From Pelargonium nanum (lineage: Eukaryota; Streptophyta; Magnoliopsida; Geraniales; Geraniaceae): a DNA stretch of 21,888 bases. Location of the stretch: the NCBI GenBank assembly GCA_036897485.1, contig JAYMTF010001685.1:1-21888 (forward strand), written 5' to 3'. Shown one piece after another: positions 20,401-21,888 of this stretch. The stretch's first letter is position 1. Each line of letters starts with the position of its first letter. Both the position numbers and the translations under genes were made by a program. A model generated the notes under the pieces. It was not told the origin of the DNA, ran no database searches, and worked only from the letters and a program-made list of their open reading frames with translations.

Positions 20401-20499
20401 CATCAAGACAAGACAAGGATCATAAATGATCTAAAGCTTTTCCTGCAGCCTGTCCGCGAAAGATTGCTTCAATTTGAACAAGAACTCAAAGATAGGTAG
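17481..20499 (+). CDS. Single-domain Aha1-type Hsp90 ATPase activator, AT5G58110-like, start codon disrupted
   Basis: Exons: 17481-17633, 18514-18567, 18753-18833, 18914-18983, 19064-19152, 20365-20499. All junctions are GT-AG and phases agree, giving 193 residues before TAG. Landmarks are SYTYWVRESTKDAAPLPVPR, AGTWEEKNLNIWATGRIKELL-type Aha1 N-domain start (the W-x-E-K block), RNKKRVGYTYELTLKVKGEW, FSFGELDD and a charged C-terminal helix PVRERLLQFEQELKDR. Aha1 N-domains bind the Hsp90 middle segment and stimulate its ATPase. This protein has that domain and lacks the second Aha1 C-domain, as in other plant single-domain members. Odd: the frame begins at AAC because ATG TAG (17475-17480) lies directly upstream, and no in-frame ATG occurs until exon 5. 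Either codon 2 is mutated to stop, the base is a sequencing error, or an unseen upstream exon supplies the start. Confidence 0.85.
17634..18513 (+). other. First intron (880 bp) of the Aha1-like gene
   Basis: The intron runs from AACAAG|GTATGG to TTTATAG|GCTGGAAC. Its 5' part is T-rich, typical of plant first introns. No repeat or gene was recognised in it. Confidence 0.75.
19153..20364 (+). other. Last intron (1,212 bp) of the Aha1-like gene, with short direct repeats
   Basis: Between TTGGAG|GTACAT and CTCGGCAG|ATGGAAG the sequence is strongly AT-rich. TGTTTGATTAGAATTCA occurs exactly at 19490-19506 and 19605-19621. TTATTATGTATTAGGTTTCA occurs exactly at 20187-20206 and 20246-20265. These suggest small local duplications or transposon scars. 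No gene is supported. Confidence 0.65.
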
Positions 20500-21700
20500 A
20501 ACTGTAGAAGCGGGCAACTTTGTCCTCGGTGTTTGTCATAGTATGAATGTAGCTGTATTTTATGATTTTCAGATAAGCCGCCCAAATTTATATGAAGTGT
20601 AATGAAACAGAAGATTTGTTAGTGAGGCGAAAGCTTGAGCAGTGATTCTCAAAGGAATTACGATACAAGACAATAGAGCAGTGGAAAACTTTGTTGCATT
20701 ATGCATCCAGTTAGGATTGAATTGCAAGGTACCAATCTTGACCGTTATTTCAACTTTCAAAGCATAATTATTTGTTTAACTAGACTATAATTATGTACGT
20801 GCCCTGTCATTTTGTATTAGGAAGTAATTTAATCTTCCTTACTCTGAGATTTTGTTGTGTTGTGGTTCATCGCGAAAGCTACATTTTGTACTATGATGTG
20901 CATAGAAAGGCTATGATAGAATCTCTGAGGATTTCGGTACATCTCCGTTGTAGTTTAAATCAGCCGGGACACTCTTCTTGACCAGCCTTGCTCTTCCGGA
21001 CATACAGTGCTTTTCAACATACTTACGCCGTCATGTTCATACTTGATTCTTGCTTTTTATAGCTAATTAAAATTTGTGGTATGCAGAATGTAGTGTAGTG
21101 TTACTTTCACGTATCAGTTGACTTTTAAAGGCTTGCAGCTCAGATCCTCTGCCTGATTTGTTTCACCAGGTCTCTCCAGCTCTTGTGTGTTATTGTAGGC
21201 ACCGGCCTGCTGGCAATTTGGAATAGACACATGACTTGATAAAGTTTGAATATGTTTGGACTTGTAAAATACGCGTGTCACAATAGCTTGATTACGACAC
21301 AATTAAATCGAAGCATTGTTTTCATTTCGTCTCTTCCTTTTCAGGTTAAACCTTTCATTCAAATCTATTGTTTTTAAGGTAATAAAGTGGGAAATAGAGA
21401 AGAAGAGTAACATCAAATTTCAACTCACTACAAGTTCTAGAAAAATCAATTACTTGAACTAAACAATAAAAACTCTCTTCTTATAGTTCGTTTAACTAGC
21501 TTACTCAAGTTTAAGTTTGTCTTAGATGTGTTGCATAAAATACTTAAACTCAACTTGGAGCTAAGTTATTATAAGCCAAATTCTTAACTTTGGCCCACTC
21601 ATCGATTTGTCTCAAAATTTAACTAGTTAAAAGATGACGTCTTCTTTTAAGGTTTTAAATAAACATATAAAAGAAATAATTACAGATGATTGTCCTGTAT
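20500..21700. other. 3' flank of the Aha1-like gene, no further gene seen
   Basis: The first few hundred bases should be 3' untranslated region, though no canonical AATAAA close to the stop stands out. The remainder is AT-rich and shows no recognised ORF, RNA gene or element. Open frames of about 62 codons here look like chance. Confidence 0.55.
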
Positions 21701-21703
21701 TTG

Positions 21704-21880
21704 TCACATTTTACAATTAATTTCTTTAATTTTTTCTTTTTGTAACTTTAGACTACCATGAACTATTTGTCACTCATTCCGTCTGTTAACTTTGACGAAA
21801 TTTTTCAAAACATTCAAGTTTAAGTAGTTCAATGCAAATTGTGACGAGTAAAATGTAGTCTAAAGTTATCCAAAATGTGA
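21704..21880. repeat. Nested inverted repeat at the right window edge
   Basis: TCACATTTT (21704-21712) pairs with AAAATGTGA (21872-21880). Inside it TAACTTTAGACTAC (21743-21756) pairs exactly with 21855-21868. A looser similarity extends inward (GTCACTCATT against GTGACGAGTAAA). Two ordered arms suggest an inverted duplication or a foldback repeat, possibly continuing past the window. Family unknown. Confidence 0.65.
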
Positions 21881-21888
21881 TAAGAAGG

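Noticed and set aside
1..21888. Defence island, CRISPR array, phage or biosynthetic cluster
   Set aside because: The sequence is intron-rich plant nuclear DNA with three housekeeping-type genes. No regularly spaced repeats and no bacterial gene organisation were seen.

Overview
This window looks like nuclear DNA of a flowering plant, probably a eudicot. It is AT-rich, with many short GT-AG introns, small exons joined across split codons, tRNA-derived SINEs and a Stowaway-like MITE. All three genes resemble plant protein families. I see no prokaryotic operons, CRISPR arrays or phage modules. Gene models were built by hand from splice signals and reading-frame continuity, and family names come from memory of plant homologues rather than a search.

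Layout. (1) 1-1901 is repeat-rich and is read as part of a first intron: a MITE (471-760), a tandem SINE-related cluster (762-1250) and a second SINE (about 1316-1472). (2) 1902-13169, plus strand, holds 22 exons of a large single-pass membrane protein matching the Arabidopsis AT5G58100 family (SPOT1, linked to pollen exine formation). The signal-peptide exon lies left of the window. (3) 13829-16026, minus strand, holds five coding exons of an MFS transporter of the NiaP/OCT7 type (nicotinate or organic cation). It converges on the first gene, with 659 bp between their stop codons. (4) 16027-17480 is the divergent 5' region shared by the transporter and the third gene. (5) 17481-20499, plus strand, holds six exons of a single-domain Aha1-type Hsp90 co-chaperone like AT5G58110. 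(6) 20500-21888 is non-coding, with a nested inverted repeat at the right edge.

The three genes have no evident joint function. The first and third resemble consecutively numbered Arabidopsis loci, so this looks like conserved gene order with the transporter lying between them on the other strand. The points most worth checking are a TAG directly after the expected start codon of the Aha1-like gene, a GC-AG intron in the transporter, a C-terminal KxKxx ER-retrieval-like signal on the large membrane protein, and a stop-free in-frame intron in that gene. I found no convincing new multi-gene system.
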